Part shown: in pieces, positions 1 to 4,919 of the stretch
Layout of the letters: every line of letters starts with the position of its first letter
Numbering within the stretch: the first letter of the stretch is position 1
From: Acidobacteriota bacterium
Lineage (GTDB): Bacteria; Acidobacteriota; Terriglobia; Terriglobales; Acidobacteriaceae
Assembly (NCBI GenBank): GCA_003225615.1
Contig: QIAS01000147.1
Span: forward strand, 582 to 7,728
Direction of reading: 5' to 3'
Length of the DNA: 7,147 nt
Notes under the pieces: model-generated
Database searches by the model: none
What the model was told of the DNA's origin: nothing
What the model saw: the letters and a program-made list of their open reading frames with translations, nothing else
Position numbers and translations under genes: made by a program

Positions 1-263
1 GCAACCGGCCTACGTTTGGCACGGAATCATTCGCCATTGAAACCCACTTGCTTAACTTCCATCCCCTCGAACTCACGCCCGAGACGGAGGTGGAAATTCA
101 TTTTCTGCAACGGCTGCGCGATGAAATCAAGTTCCCTTCGGTCGACGCTTTGCGCGAGCAGATTGCCAAGGACGTGAAAAAAGCCCGGCGATACTTCCTT
201 CTGGCAAACAATTTACGAAGTACGAAGGACGATTTACTAAGTAAGAAGAATGCGTCGCGCTAG
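1..263 (+). CDS. ribF: Riboflavin kinase / FAD synthetase, C-terminal end (partial)
   Basis: This is the last 86 codons of a bifunctional RibF, cut by the left window edge; the frame begins at base 3. RibF phosphorylates riboflavin to FMN and adenylates FMN to FAD in the cytoplasm. What is visible is the end of the C-terminal flavokinase domain: 'NRPTFGTES', then 'ETHLLNF', where the family has its ET-H-L-F stretch, then the acidic/basic helix 'RLRDEIKFPSVDALREQI'. An internal TTG at 48 also opens this frame, but it lies inside the conserved domain and is not a start. Most RibF proteins stop soon after this helix. Here about 20 extra residues follow 'KKARRYF', rich in K, S, D and N, and they are encoded partly by a 'tacgaag' repeat, so the tail is probably a recent read-through extension. 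Family assignment is firm; the N-terminal synthetase half is outside the window. Confidence 0.93.
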   Translation, partial: NRPTFGTESFAIETHLLNFHPLELTPETEVEIHFLQRLRDEIKFPSVDALREQIAKDVKKARRYFLLANNLRSTKDDLLSKKNASR

Positions 264-306
264 AAATCAACAATCAAAAAAACCATGGAGGTCTTCGCAC
301 TTCGTA
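214..306. repeat. Imperfect 14-bp inverted repeat of 'tacgaag' type at a convergent junction
   Basis: The arms are 214-227 (tacgaagtacgaag) and 293-306, whose reverse complement is tacgaagtgcgaag, with one mismatch in 14. The left arm is itself two tandem copies of the heptamer 'tacgaag' and lies inside the ribF tail. The right arm lies just before the stop of the convergent MFS gene and is followed on the + strand by a T-rich run (307-316). The 65-base loop is large for an intrinsic terminator. It may be an end-of-gene hairpin, or simply two copies of a dispersed intergenic repeat inserted in opposite directions. Confidence 0.5.
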
Positions 307-315
307 CTTTGTTTT

Positions 316-1611
316 TCATTCCGTTGCCAGTTCTTTTCCCCTTGTCTCTGGTAAAAGCGAAACGGCAATGATCATGACGAGATATGCGCTCAACGCGAAC
401 AGGGCGATGGCGCGTCCCAAAGCAATGCGGCCGCTCAGGTAGCCCACCAGCGGCGGGAAGCTAGCGCCGATGCCGCGGCCCACGTTGTAAGAGAAGCCCT
501 GTCCTGAGCCGCGCAACCGCGTCGGAAACAACTCGGTCAGAAATGCTCCCATTGGGCTGAAGGAACCGGAGGCGAAGAAGCCAAGGGGAAATCCGAGTAC
601 CAGCATGACCTGATTGCCGACTGTCAACGTGGTATACGCTGCCACCGTCAGCAATGAACACACGGCAAAGAGAATGAGCGTCCGCCGGCGGCCAAGCCGG
701 TCGGTGAGATAGGCGCCTGTCAAATAACCTGCGAATGCGCCGGCAATTACCACGCCCAGGTATGCACCTGTGTTCAGCACCGAGAGGCCACGCGCAGTCT
801 TCAGATACGTCGGCAGCCAAGTGGTTACGGCGTAGTAGCCGCCTTGGGCTCCGATCGCCATCAGCGACGTCAGCAGCGTGATGCGCAGAAGCGCCGGGGT
901 AAAGATTTCCAGGAAGTGCGTGGACTTACCTTGCTGCGCCAGGGTCGTGCGCGTCTGACGGTAGACTTCGGGTTCGGGAACGTAGCGTCGAATGTAGAAG
1001 ACCAGTAAGGCGGGAAGGATTCCAATCCAAAACATGGCACGCCAGGCAATCGCCGCGGGCAGCACCGAGAAGAGCAAAGTGTAGAAGAGCGCCGCCACGC
1101 CCCAACCGATAGCCCAGCCACTCTGAACCGTTCCAACCGCTTTGCCGCGGTGCTCCGCCCGAATGATTTCGCCCATCAGAACGGATCCCACCGCCCACTC
1201 GCCGCCAAATCCCAATCCTTGCAGGCCGCGAGTCACCATCAGTTGCCAGAACGAATTAGTGAATCCGCTCAGGAAGGTAAAGAATGCGAACCAGGCAATC
1301 GTGATCTGCAGCACGCGGGCGCGCCCGAAGCGGTCGGCGAGCAATCCCGCAAGCCACCCGCCCACGGCGGACACCAGCAGGGCTCCGGACGCCAGCAGCC
1401 CCGCCTGCCCCTTGCTGATGTGCCAGGCCGTGATCAGGCTGGGAATAACGAACGTGTAGGCCATCACGTCCATGCCGTCCAAAGCCCAACCGCCGAAGGT
1501 GGCAATGAGCGTATTGCGCTCCGGCGGCGTCAGCTGAAAAATCCATGCCCGGTCAGGCCTCGGCAATATCTGCTCGGTATGAATTCGTTGCTGAGATGGA
1601 GATATGGACAT
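316..1611 (-). CDS. MFS transporter, likely organic-acid/sugar-acid:proton symporter
   Basis: A 431-residue integral inner-membrane protein of the major facilitator superfamily, of normal length for 12 transmembrane segments. After a polar N-terminus (1-30), the first helix carries two acidic residues in 'GWALDGMDV' (D45, D48), as in the aromatic-acid (AAHS) and sialate/lactate (SHS) symporter branches. The loop 2-3 signature is 'GLLADRFGRAR' (89-99) and its repeat in the second half is 'GAYLTDRLGRRR' (299-310). 'RGLQGLGFGGEWAVG' (128-142) and the closing 'PETRGKEL' (421-428) also fit. It probably imports a small carboxylate with protons, but the substrate cannot be read from the sequence and no catabolic gene sits beside it. 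The ATG has only a weak purine run (GGGGG) as ribosome site; a promoter candidate lies at 1629-1656. The gene is apparently monocistronic, divergent from the 84-residue gene and convergent with ribF. Confidence 0.9.
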   Translation of the reverse strand: MSISPSQQRIHTEQILPRPDRAWIFQLTPPERNTLIATFGGWALDGMDVMAYTFVIPSLITAWHISKGQAGLLASGALLVSAVGGWLAGLLADRFGRARVLQITIAWFAFFTFLSGFTNSFWQLMVTRGLQGLGFGGEWAVGSVLMGEIIRAEHRGKAVGTVQSGWAIGWGVAALFYTLLFSVLPAAIAWRAMFWIGILPALLVFYIRRYVPEPEVYRQTRTTLAQQGKSTHFLEIFTPALLRITLLTSLMAIGAQGGYYAVTTWLPTYLKTARGLSVLNTGAYLGVVIAGAFAGYLTGAYLTDRLGRRRTLILFAVCSLLTVAAYTTLTVGNQVMLVLGFPLGFFASGSFSPMGAFLTELFPTRLRGSGQGFSYNVGRGIGASFPPLVGYLSGRIALGRAIALFALSAYLVMIIAVSLLPETRGKELATE

Positions 1612-1628
1612 GGGCCCCCGCGCAATTG

Positions 1629-1656
1629 ATTATTGCAGGCTGGCTCCAAAAATCAA
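1629..1656 (-). promoter_or_regulatory. Sigma-70-like extended -10 promoter for the MFS gene
   Basis: On the - strand the -35 is TTGATT (1651-1656, 4/6 to consensus), the spacer is 16 bases, and the -10 is AATAAT (1629-1634, 5/6) with an extended-10 TGC directly upstream. Transcription would start near 1622, giving a leader of about ten bases before the ATG at 1611. Position and fit are good; the call is by eye only. Confidence 0.5.
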
Positions 1657-1674
1657 CAAGCTGTGCTCACTCAG

Positions 1675-1708
1675 GTTCCCTACTCCTGCGCCCGGGGGGA
1701 ACGTTTTT
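1675..1708 (+). terminator. Terminator-like hairpin with T run in the divergent spacer
   Basis: GTTCCC (1675-1680) pairs perfectly with GGGAAC (1697-1702) across a 16-base loop, and is followed by G then five T (1704-1708). This is the shape of a weak intrinsic terminator reading on the + strand. No + strand gene ends nearby; the MFS gene is transcribed the other way. It could stop antisense transcription out of the MFS 5' end, or end a short untranslated RNA, or be chance in a G/C-run-rich stretch. Confidence 0.3.
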
Positions 1709-1869
1709 ACTCGGCAAGAGCAGGCCGCAACCCAGGTCCAACCACCCCATTTACCAAGTCAGACGTGGAGTCGCCTTCCGTAGTTTGCTTAGCTCTTGTC
1801 TTGAGGGAAAGTAGATGAGCGTGTAGTCTTCACCAACCGAACTACCCTGAACCCGCGTACACCTGATCG

Positions 1870-1875
1870 AAGGAG
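1870..1875 (+). promoter_or_regulatory. Shine-Dalgarno that fixes the start of the 84-residue gene
   Basis: AAGGAG at 1870-1875 sits five bases before the ATG at 1881. A GTG at 1875, two codons upstream in frame, overlaps the Shine-Dalgarno itself and so cannot be the start. This decides the 84-residue reading over an 86-residue one. Confidence 0.75.
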
Positions 1876-1880
1876 TGCTG

Positions 1881-2135
1881 ATGAAGGACGCTTACGAAGT
1901 TTTGCAGCAGAAAGAATCAGACCTTGCGCGTGTGCGGCACGAACTCGAGAGCTTGCGGATTACCGCCTCTCTACTTAGCGACAACTTAAGTTCTGAAGAA
2001 TTGCCCAGGAAACGCGAGAGCTCGGGAGAGAAAACATTGGACAGCAGGCCAGAAGCGACCGGAACGGACGGTCTGTCTTCCTCGAACGATAATTCACGGC
2101 CAACATTCTGGGATTCTCTGACACGCAGAAAGTAG
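1881..2135 (+). CDS. Small coiled-coil protein of unknown function (Acidobacteria type)
   Basis: A cytoplasmic protein of 84 residues with no signal peptide or membrane segment. Residues 2-30 ('KDAYEVLQQKESDLARVRHE...LESLRI') show the heptad spacing of leucine, valine and isoleucine expected of a short coiled coil. Residues 36-73 are a charged, S/E/D/T-rich, probably disordered linker. The tail 'PTFWDSLTRRK' is a compact aromatic/basic motif. I recall the 'KDAY.VL..KE.DLARVR.E.E.LR' opening from many short hypothetical proteins in Acidobacteria, often present in several copies per genome; no function is known to me. The coil suggests dimerisation or binding to a partner. The Shine-Dalgarno is strong (1870-1875) and the gene stands alone, convergent with the lipoprotein gene 43 bases downstream. 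I see no convincing promoter in the 200 bases upstream. Confidence 0.8.
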   Translation: MKDAYEVLQQKESDLARVRHELESLRITASLLSDNLSSEELPRKRESSGEKTLDSRPEATGTDGLSSSNDNSRPTFWDSLTRRK

Positions 2136-2178
2136 CCGCTGATGAAGTTCACATGCATCATGATTTGTTCGCGATTGG

Positions 2179-3396
2179 CTACCAATATTTCTGCAGTACG
2201 CTGACCACCGAGCTGGTGCTGCCGTCAGGACGAATCGCCCACAATCCGCGACATTCCCCGTCGCTGGGACGCATCGGATCACCCTGTGCGGTATCGATGG
2301 GTGCCGGTTGCCCATTATTTTCATGACATTCATTGTCGAACACGTTCCACATGAAGGCGCCCGAGAGTCCGGCCGATTTCGCGGTGCTCAGTAGAGTTTG
2401 AGTGCGCCATATCGTTTCCTTCTGACGCTCATTCTCGTAAAGTCCGAATTCCGATATCAGGATGCGCTTGTCTCCCAGGCCCAGGGGATCCGGCGCGAAC
2501 TGTTTAATGGTGTTCAACGCCAGAGTCATAGCCGCCTGCATCGACCCCGGATCGGTGCCTTGAAGAGTGGAATCGTATGATGAGTACGTCACCATATCAG
2601 AAGCGACTGCAGGTACGACGGTATTGATGACGCGCGCTAATCCGTTCTGCGCGAAATCAAGTACCCGATTCACTTCGACTGCGTTGAATACGTTTACGGT
2701 CGTGGGATTGCCCGCATCCTGCCGCGCCCGGGTTACTCCACGCTGGCGCGCTGAGAGCCACGCTCTCATGTCGTTGATCATACTGTCCGAAATGTTCCGG
2801 CTGGCATCTCTGCTGCCCTGCAGCCCAATCCAATCGCCTTCCCAATTCTTCAATACAAAGGTTTTGCCCGTTCCCTCGTAATGATGGAATAGGTAAATAG
2901 CCAAGTTGTAAAACTCATTCTCTTCTGCCTGTTCGCGACCGGAACTAGCGAAGCCTGCCACTTGGTCATGGGTAGCAAACGTATAGGCGGTAAGCACGAT
3001 GGTTTGGAAGGGCAAGCCCAGCACATGGGCGTAGGGGGCAGCCTGGACCAGATCGGCAACATTGGTGGGGTCCGTTGCCGGCCAGGAGGCGGACTTGCGA
3101 TCCGGATAAGTCGACCGGAAAGTGGGCGTCAAGTACACGAAAATAGATTTCGAACCGAGTTGCTGGATGCGCTCGGCGCCTTCAATCAAATAATTTTCAT
3201 TGGTAAAACCGTAATTGCCCGAGGCATGCGCGATGCCGGCTGAAAATGTCTGCAGGAAATTGGTCGCGGTTCCTGCGATGGTCCCTGAGGGGGTTGCCGA
3301 GGCCTTCGTAGAAGCCGCAAAGCCGCCTCCGCCACAAGCTACTGTGCAAACCAAAGCTGAAAGAAGAATAAACAAACACAAAGGGGCTAACTTCAA
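2179..3396 (-). CDS. Secreted lipoprotein with glycoside-hydrolase-like (TIM-barrel) motifs
   Basis: A 405-residue exported protein. Residues 1-20 are a signal peptide with a hydrophobic core, ending in a lipobox-like T-V-A-C21; the threonine at -3 is less usual. A glycine run (22-25) and a low-complexity S/T/A linker follow, as in membrane-anchored lipoproteins. The rest (about 50-405) reads like a (beta/alpha)8 glycosidase of the clan GH-A type: 'FVLKNWEGDW' with E186 where the acid/base catalyst would sit, 'ILISEFGLYEN' with E316 where the nucleophile would sit, and 'GAFMWNVFDNE' with the strand-8 tryptophan (W350). Similar 'NWEGDW...EFG...RPDG' proteins occur in environmental genomes without, as far as I know, a characterised member. 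It would act on a glycan in the periplasm or at the cell surface; the substrate is unknown. The start is TTG, supported by a Shine-Dalgarno and by the lack of any other start before the signal peptide. Confidence 0.75.
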   Translation of the reverse strand: MKLAPLCLFILLSALVCTVACGGGGFAASTKASATPSGTIAGTATNFLQTFSAGIAHASGNYGFTNENYLIEGAERIQQLGSKSIFVYLTPTFRSTYPDRKSASWPATDPTNVADLVQAAPYAHVLGLPFQTIVLTAYTFATHDQVAGFASSGREQAEENEFYNLAIYLFHHYEGTGKTFVLKNWEGDWIGLQGSRDASRNISDSMINDMRAWLSARQRGVTRARQDAGNPTTVNVFNAVEVNRVLDFAQNGLARVINTVVPAVASDMVTYSSYDSTLQGTDPGSMQAAMTLALNTIKQFAPDPLGLGDKRILISEFGLYENERQKETIWRTQTLLSTAKSAGLSGAFMWNVFDNECHENNGQPAPIDTAQGDPMRPSDGECRGLWAIRPDGSTSSVVSVLQKYW

Positions 3397-3403
3397 GAGA
3401 CTT

Positions 3404-3408
3404 CTCCC
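3404..3408 (-). promoter_or_regulatory. Shine-Dalgarno supporting the TTG start of the lipoprotein gene
   Basis: The - strand reads GGGAG seven bases before the TTG at 3394-3396. No ATG or GTG lies near the beginning of the signal peptide in this frame, so this site decides the start. Confidence 0.65.
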
Positions 3409-3498
3409 AATCTTTCAAAGGAATTTGGTCACTTTCACTCAAGCCGCTTGCTGGAGCGGGGACGGGAGCAGGCGCCGGCGGCCGCAGGTCATCTCACG

Positions 3499-3514
3499 TG
3501 TGACATCCATCACA
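3499..3514. promoter_or_regulatory. Perfect CRP/FNR-family operator-like palindrome TGTGA-N6-TCACA
   Basis: The + strand reads TGTGA (3499-3503), CATCCA, TCACA (3510-3514): both half-sites match the CRP consensus exactly and the spacing is the canonical six. It lies about 105 bases upstream of the lipoprotein TTG and overlaps a CACGTG (3495-3500). Relative to the candidate promoter at 3610-3638 it falls near +96, inside the leader, which would suit a roadblock repressor or a second, unseen downstream promoter better than classical activation. No regulator gene is in the window. Confidence 0.5.
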
Positions 3515-3609
3515 GGAGGTCTCGCCCTGCTCTGAAACAGCTTGCGGAGTATGTCAGCGAGGTCGGAACAGCTCTGTGCCGCTAAAACGAAACAGACTTA
3601 AGTGCTGCC

Positions 3610-3638
3610 AGTGTAGGAAAGAATCCAGCAACTCTCAA
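3610..3638 (-). promoter_or_regulatory. Sigma-70-like promoter upstream of the lipoprotein gene
   Basis: On the - strand: -35 TTGAGA (3633-3638, 5/6), a 17-base spacer, and -10 TACACT (3610-3615, 4/6). Transcription would begin near 3603 and give a leader of about 206 bases before the TTG. This is the best promoter match I found by eye in the intergenic region. A weaker pair closer to the gene (TTGAGT 3437-3442, TTTGAA 3414-3419) would start inside the Shine-Dalgarno and is unlikely. Confidence 0.4.
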
Positions 3639-3886
3639 TCGGTCAACCCTCTTACATTGTGAGAATTATGCAAAGGAGCTAAAGCTAACCAAGGAAGCTG
3701 CTTACCGAGTTGTCATAGAAGGAACTACTTAGAGGCCGTTTGGGGGATGCGAAAATACACCTGTGAAATATTTGAATATAAGCAAAAACTGTCACGTTTC
3801 GTGCATGCGGTGGTGCCGGTGTGTTTCCTAGGTCGGAGCTAGCTCTCTAACGGAAGAAAGCACATCTTCTCCAATCGGAATATGCG

Positions 3887-3941
3887 GGCGGATGGCCTTC
3901 CGTTGCCGATGAACGTGAAGGATTCCGCTTGGCAGTCCGCC
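3887..3941 (-). terminator. Imperfect inverted repeat downstream of the 156-residue gene
   Basis: The 11-base arms 3887-3897 (ggcggatggcc) and 3931-3941 (ggcagtccgcc) pair with one wobble and one mismatch across a 33-base loop. The repeat begins 23 bases past the stop of the - strand gene, where a transcript end is expected, but no T run follows, so an intrinsic terminator is doubtful. Confidence 0.25.
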
Positions 3942-3964
3942 GAAAGAAATGGCACCCCGTCAAG

Positions 3965-4435
3965 TCAGGCTATCTCCGTGGTGGCGATCGGTTTGATCTT
4001 TTCGCGGCGAATGATCTTAGCCTTGGCTTCTCTTCCGTCGGGCAATTTAATGAACAGGGCGTCGCGATCCACTCTTGCGGGAACGCCCTGATATCTTCTG
4101 GGTTCGAGAAATTTATCGTCCCACTTTAGAGGCTGATCGTATACCGCCGTGTAGAGCATCCCACCGATTATCACCGTGATTCCACGAATCACGTCATAGT
4201 CTCCGCCAGAGACGCTGGCAATGCCTTCCGGAAGCGGTGGCTCAAGGTTGAAGAATATCGCGCAGACGAAACCTTGCGGCAGCACCTTTCCCCTGCATGG
4301 ATCTACGGTGGCTCTGCCAAACTCGTAATCTTCCATGGTGAGATAACTGAGGTATTCAGGATCCGTGCTGGCACGAGTGTAAAACGGTACGAACGGCCCG
4401 GCTAAAAGGAGCGTGAATGCGACGTGCTTCCACAT
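3965..4435 (-). CDS. Exported protein of unknown function
   Basis: A 156-residue protein I do not recognise. Residues 1-22 look like a Sec signal peptide: W2/K3/H4, a hydrophobic core 'VAFTLLLAGPFVPF', and a possible cleavage after R21-A22-S23. The mature part has two cysteines (C47, C58), which could form a disulfide outside the cytoplasm. Its central core is 'GFVCAIFFNLEPP' (55-67) followed by 'GGDYDVIRGITVIIGG' (77-92), alternating hydrophobic and charged in a beta-strand manner. A basic C-terminal part (K128-K148) ends 'ATTEIA'. The core is duplicated in decayed form at 4785-4873, evidence that it is a real protein family. There is only a weak ribosome site. It lies 63 bases downstream of the 78-residue gene on the same strand, so the two may be co-transcribed. 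Confidence 0.7.
   Translation of the reverse strand: MWKHVAFTLLLAGPFVPFYTRASTDPEYLSYLTMEDYEFGRATVDPCRGKVLPQGFVCAIFFNLEPPLPEGIASVSGGDYDVIRGITVIIGGMLYTAVYDQPLKWDDKFLEPRRYQGVPARVDRDALFIKLPDGREAKAKIIRREKIKPIATTEIA
4175..4193. repeat. Perfect 8-bp palindrome with 3-base loop inside the exported-protein gene
   Basis: CGTGATTC (4175-4182), CAC, GAATCACG (4186-4193). It encodes the 'DVIRGITV' part of the conserved core. The matching place in the decayed copy (4786-4807) keeps a TGTGAT / ATCACA pairing although its loop is longer. Confidence 0.45.
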
Positions 4436-4498
4436 AGGATGCTCGCGGCCATACGAATATTTGTGCTTCTGCAGAGAACGCGGCGCTGATAACGATGC

Positions 4499-4735
4499 TT
4501 ACTGATCCGAAGCGATCAGGAACTCAAGACTCGCGGTCGGGACGAACAGGACGGGGTTCTCTGCCTGTCCTACCGTGGCCGTCCAGCCTTCGCCCCTCAA
4601 CTCAGCCAGCAATTCAGGAGCGACGATCCAGAAGCCGTCGTTCTCGACATTTCGAACTGTGCCGTGGACGATTTTCTTCACACAGCGAATCCTGAACGCC
4701 ACGTCTTTGTCACGCAGATGCTGTTTGTCAATCAT
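4499..4735 (-). CDS. Small cytoplasmic protein, possibly Sm/Hfq-like fold
   Basis: I chose the ATG at 4735 (78 residues) over a TTG at 4783, because the extra 16 codons would cross the -10 box and the tail of the decayed gene. There is no signal peptide or membrane segment. The sequence is mostly beta-prone: 'DVAFRIRCVKKIVHGTVRNVENDGFWI', broken here only for reading as residues 11-37, then 'PELLAEL', then 'PVLFVPTASLEFLIAS' (61-76). The 'HGTVRNVENDGFWI' stretch fits the Sm1 pattern (G-x-V-x-x-V-E/D-x-x-aromatic), and the final strand pair fits an Sm2-like position. I recall similar short Acidobacteria hypotheticals ending 'FLIAS'. RNA binding is therefore a guess from the motif pattern, not a recognised family hit. 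No Shine-Dalgarno is visible; the promoter predicts an almost leaderless transcript. The 156-residue gene follows 63 bases downstream. Confidence 0.65.
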   Translation of the reverse strand: MIDKQHLRDKDVAFRIRCVKKIVHGTVRNVENDGFWIVAPELLAELRGEGWTATVGQAENPVLFVPTASLEFLIASDQ

Positions 4736-4745
4736 AGAGCCGCGA

Positions 4746-4772
4746 ATTATATACCGGACCCGGATTTTACAA
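4746..4772 (-). promoter_or_regulatory. Promoter with consensus -10 for the 78-residue gene
   Basis: On the - strand a perfect TATAAT lies at 4746-4751, only ten bases before the ATG at 4735. A possible -35 TTGTAA (4767-4772, 4/6) is at a short 15-base spacing. Transcription would start near 4739, leaving four or five bases of leader and no room for a Shine-Dalgarno. The box overlaps the in-frame stop of the decayed gene's last open stretch. Confidence 0.5.
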
Positions 4773-4784
4773 TTGCCGGCCAAA

Positions 4785-4873
4785 TTGTGATGACTTTGCG
4801 AATCACATCGTAGTCGCCACGACCGGAGCGAAAACGGTGGCTCAAAGTCGAAGAATATTGCGCAAATAAGACC
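4785..4873 (-). pseudogene. Decayed second copy of the exported-protein core
   Basis: This stretch matches 4168-4273 within the intact 156-residue gene. Read on the - strand, one frame gives 'GLICAIFFDFEPP' against 'GFVCAIFFNLEPP' (residues 55-67). A different frame then gives 'GDYDVIRKVITI' against 'GDYDVIRGITVI' (78-89). Between the two blocks the copy has 19 bases where the intact gene has 33, a net loss of 14 that breaks the frame. Nothing resembling the signal peptide or C-terminus remains, and the last open stretch ends at a stop near 4747-4749. It is a remnant of a paralogue or of a tandem duplication, now serving as the spacer between two divergent genes. Confidence 0.75.
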
Positions 4874-4903
4874 TTCCGTACAGGGCCTTCGGCGAGCCCG
4901 CGT

Positions 4904-4912
4904 TGCTATTAT
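4904..4912 (+). promoter_or_regulatory. Extended -10 promoter implying a leaderless mRNA for the flavoprotein
   Basis: TGC followed by TATTAT (4907-4912, 5/6) forms an extended -10. It ends seven bases before the GTG at 4920, so transcription should start at or next to the start codon. There is no good -35 at the expected distance and no Shine-Dalgarno upstream of the GTG, both in keeping with an extended -10 and a leaderless message. Confidence 0.5.
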
Positions 4913-4919
4913 CGTAGAC

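Larger units (their letters stand above)
3397..3964. other. 568-bp intergenic region with operator and promoter candidates
   Basis: No credible protein gene lies here. From the lipoprotein start outward it holds the Shine-Dalgarno (3404-3408), a G/C-rich stretch (about 3455-3487), a perfect CRP-type palindrome (3499-3514), a sigma-70-like - strand promoter (3610-3638), an A/T-richer stretch (about 3640-3800), and an imperfect inverted repeat (3887-3941) just past the stop of the 156-residue gene. A 31-codon ATG frame at 3747-3842 is too weak to call. The predicted leader of the lipoprotein mRNA would be about 200 bases, long enough for a structured RNA, but I recognise no known riboswitch class in it. 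Confidence 0.6.

Noticed and set aside
1150..1629. 159-residue open frame antisense to the 5' part of the MFS gene
   Set aside because: Low-complexity, Q/R/P/H-rich product without motifs, fully inside a clear transporter gene.
1633..1818. Short + strand frame (61 residues) in the divergent spacer
   Set aside because: It starts at a non-ATG codon without a ribosome site, runs through the terminator-like hairpin and shows no recognisable protein features.
3197..3442. Alternative - strand frame covering the start of the lipoprotein gene
   Set aside because: It is out of frame with the glycosidase-like body; the TTG frame gives a signal peptide with lipobox and a Shine-Dalgarno at good spacing.
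3747..3842. 31-codon ATG frame after a GGGGG run in the large intergenic region
   Set aside because: There is no proper Shine-Dalgarno, no recognisable motif, a rather hydrophobic and cysteine-containing C-terminus without signal-peptide layout, and a length expected by chance.
4786..4807. TGTGA and TCACA half-sites in the decayed gene as a second CRP box
   Set aside because: The half-sites are 12 bases apart instead of six, and they are explained by the palindrome inherited from the coding sequence.
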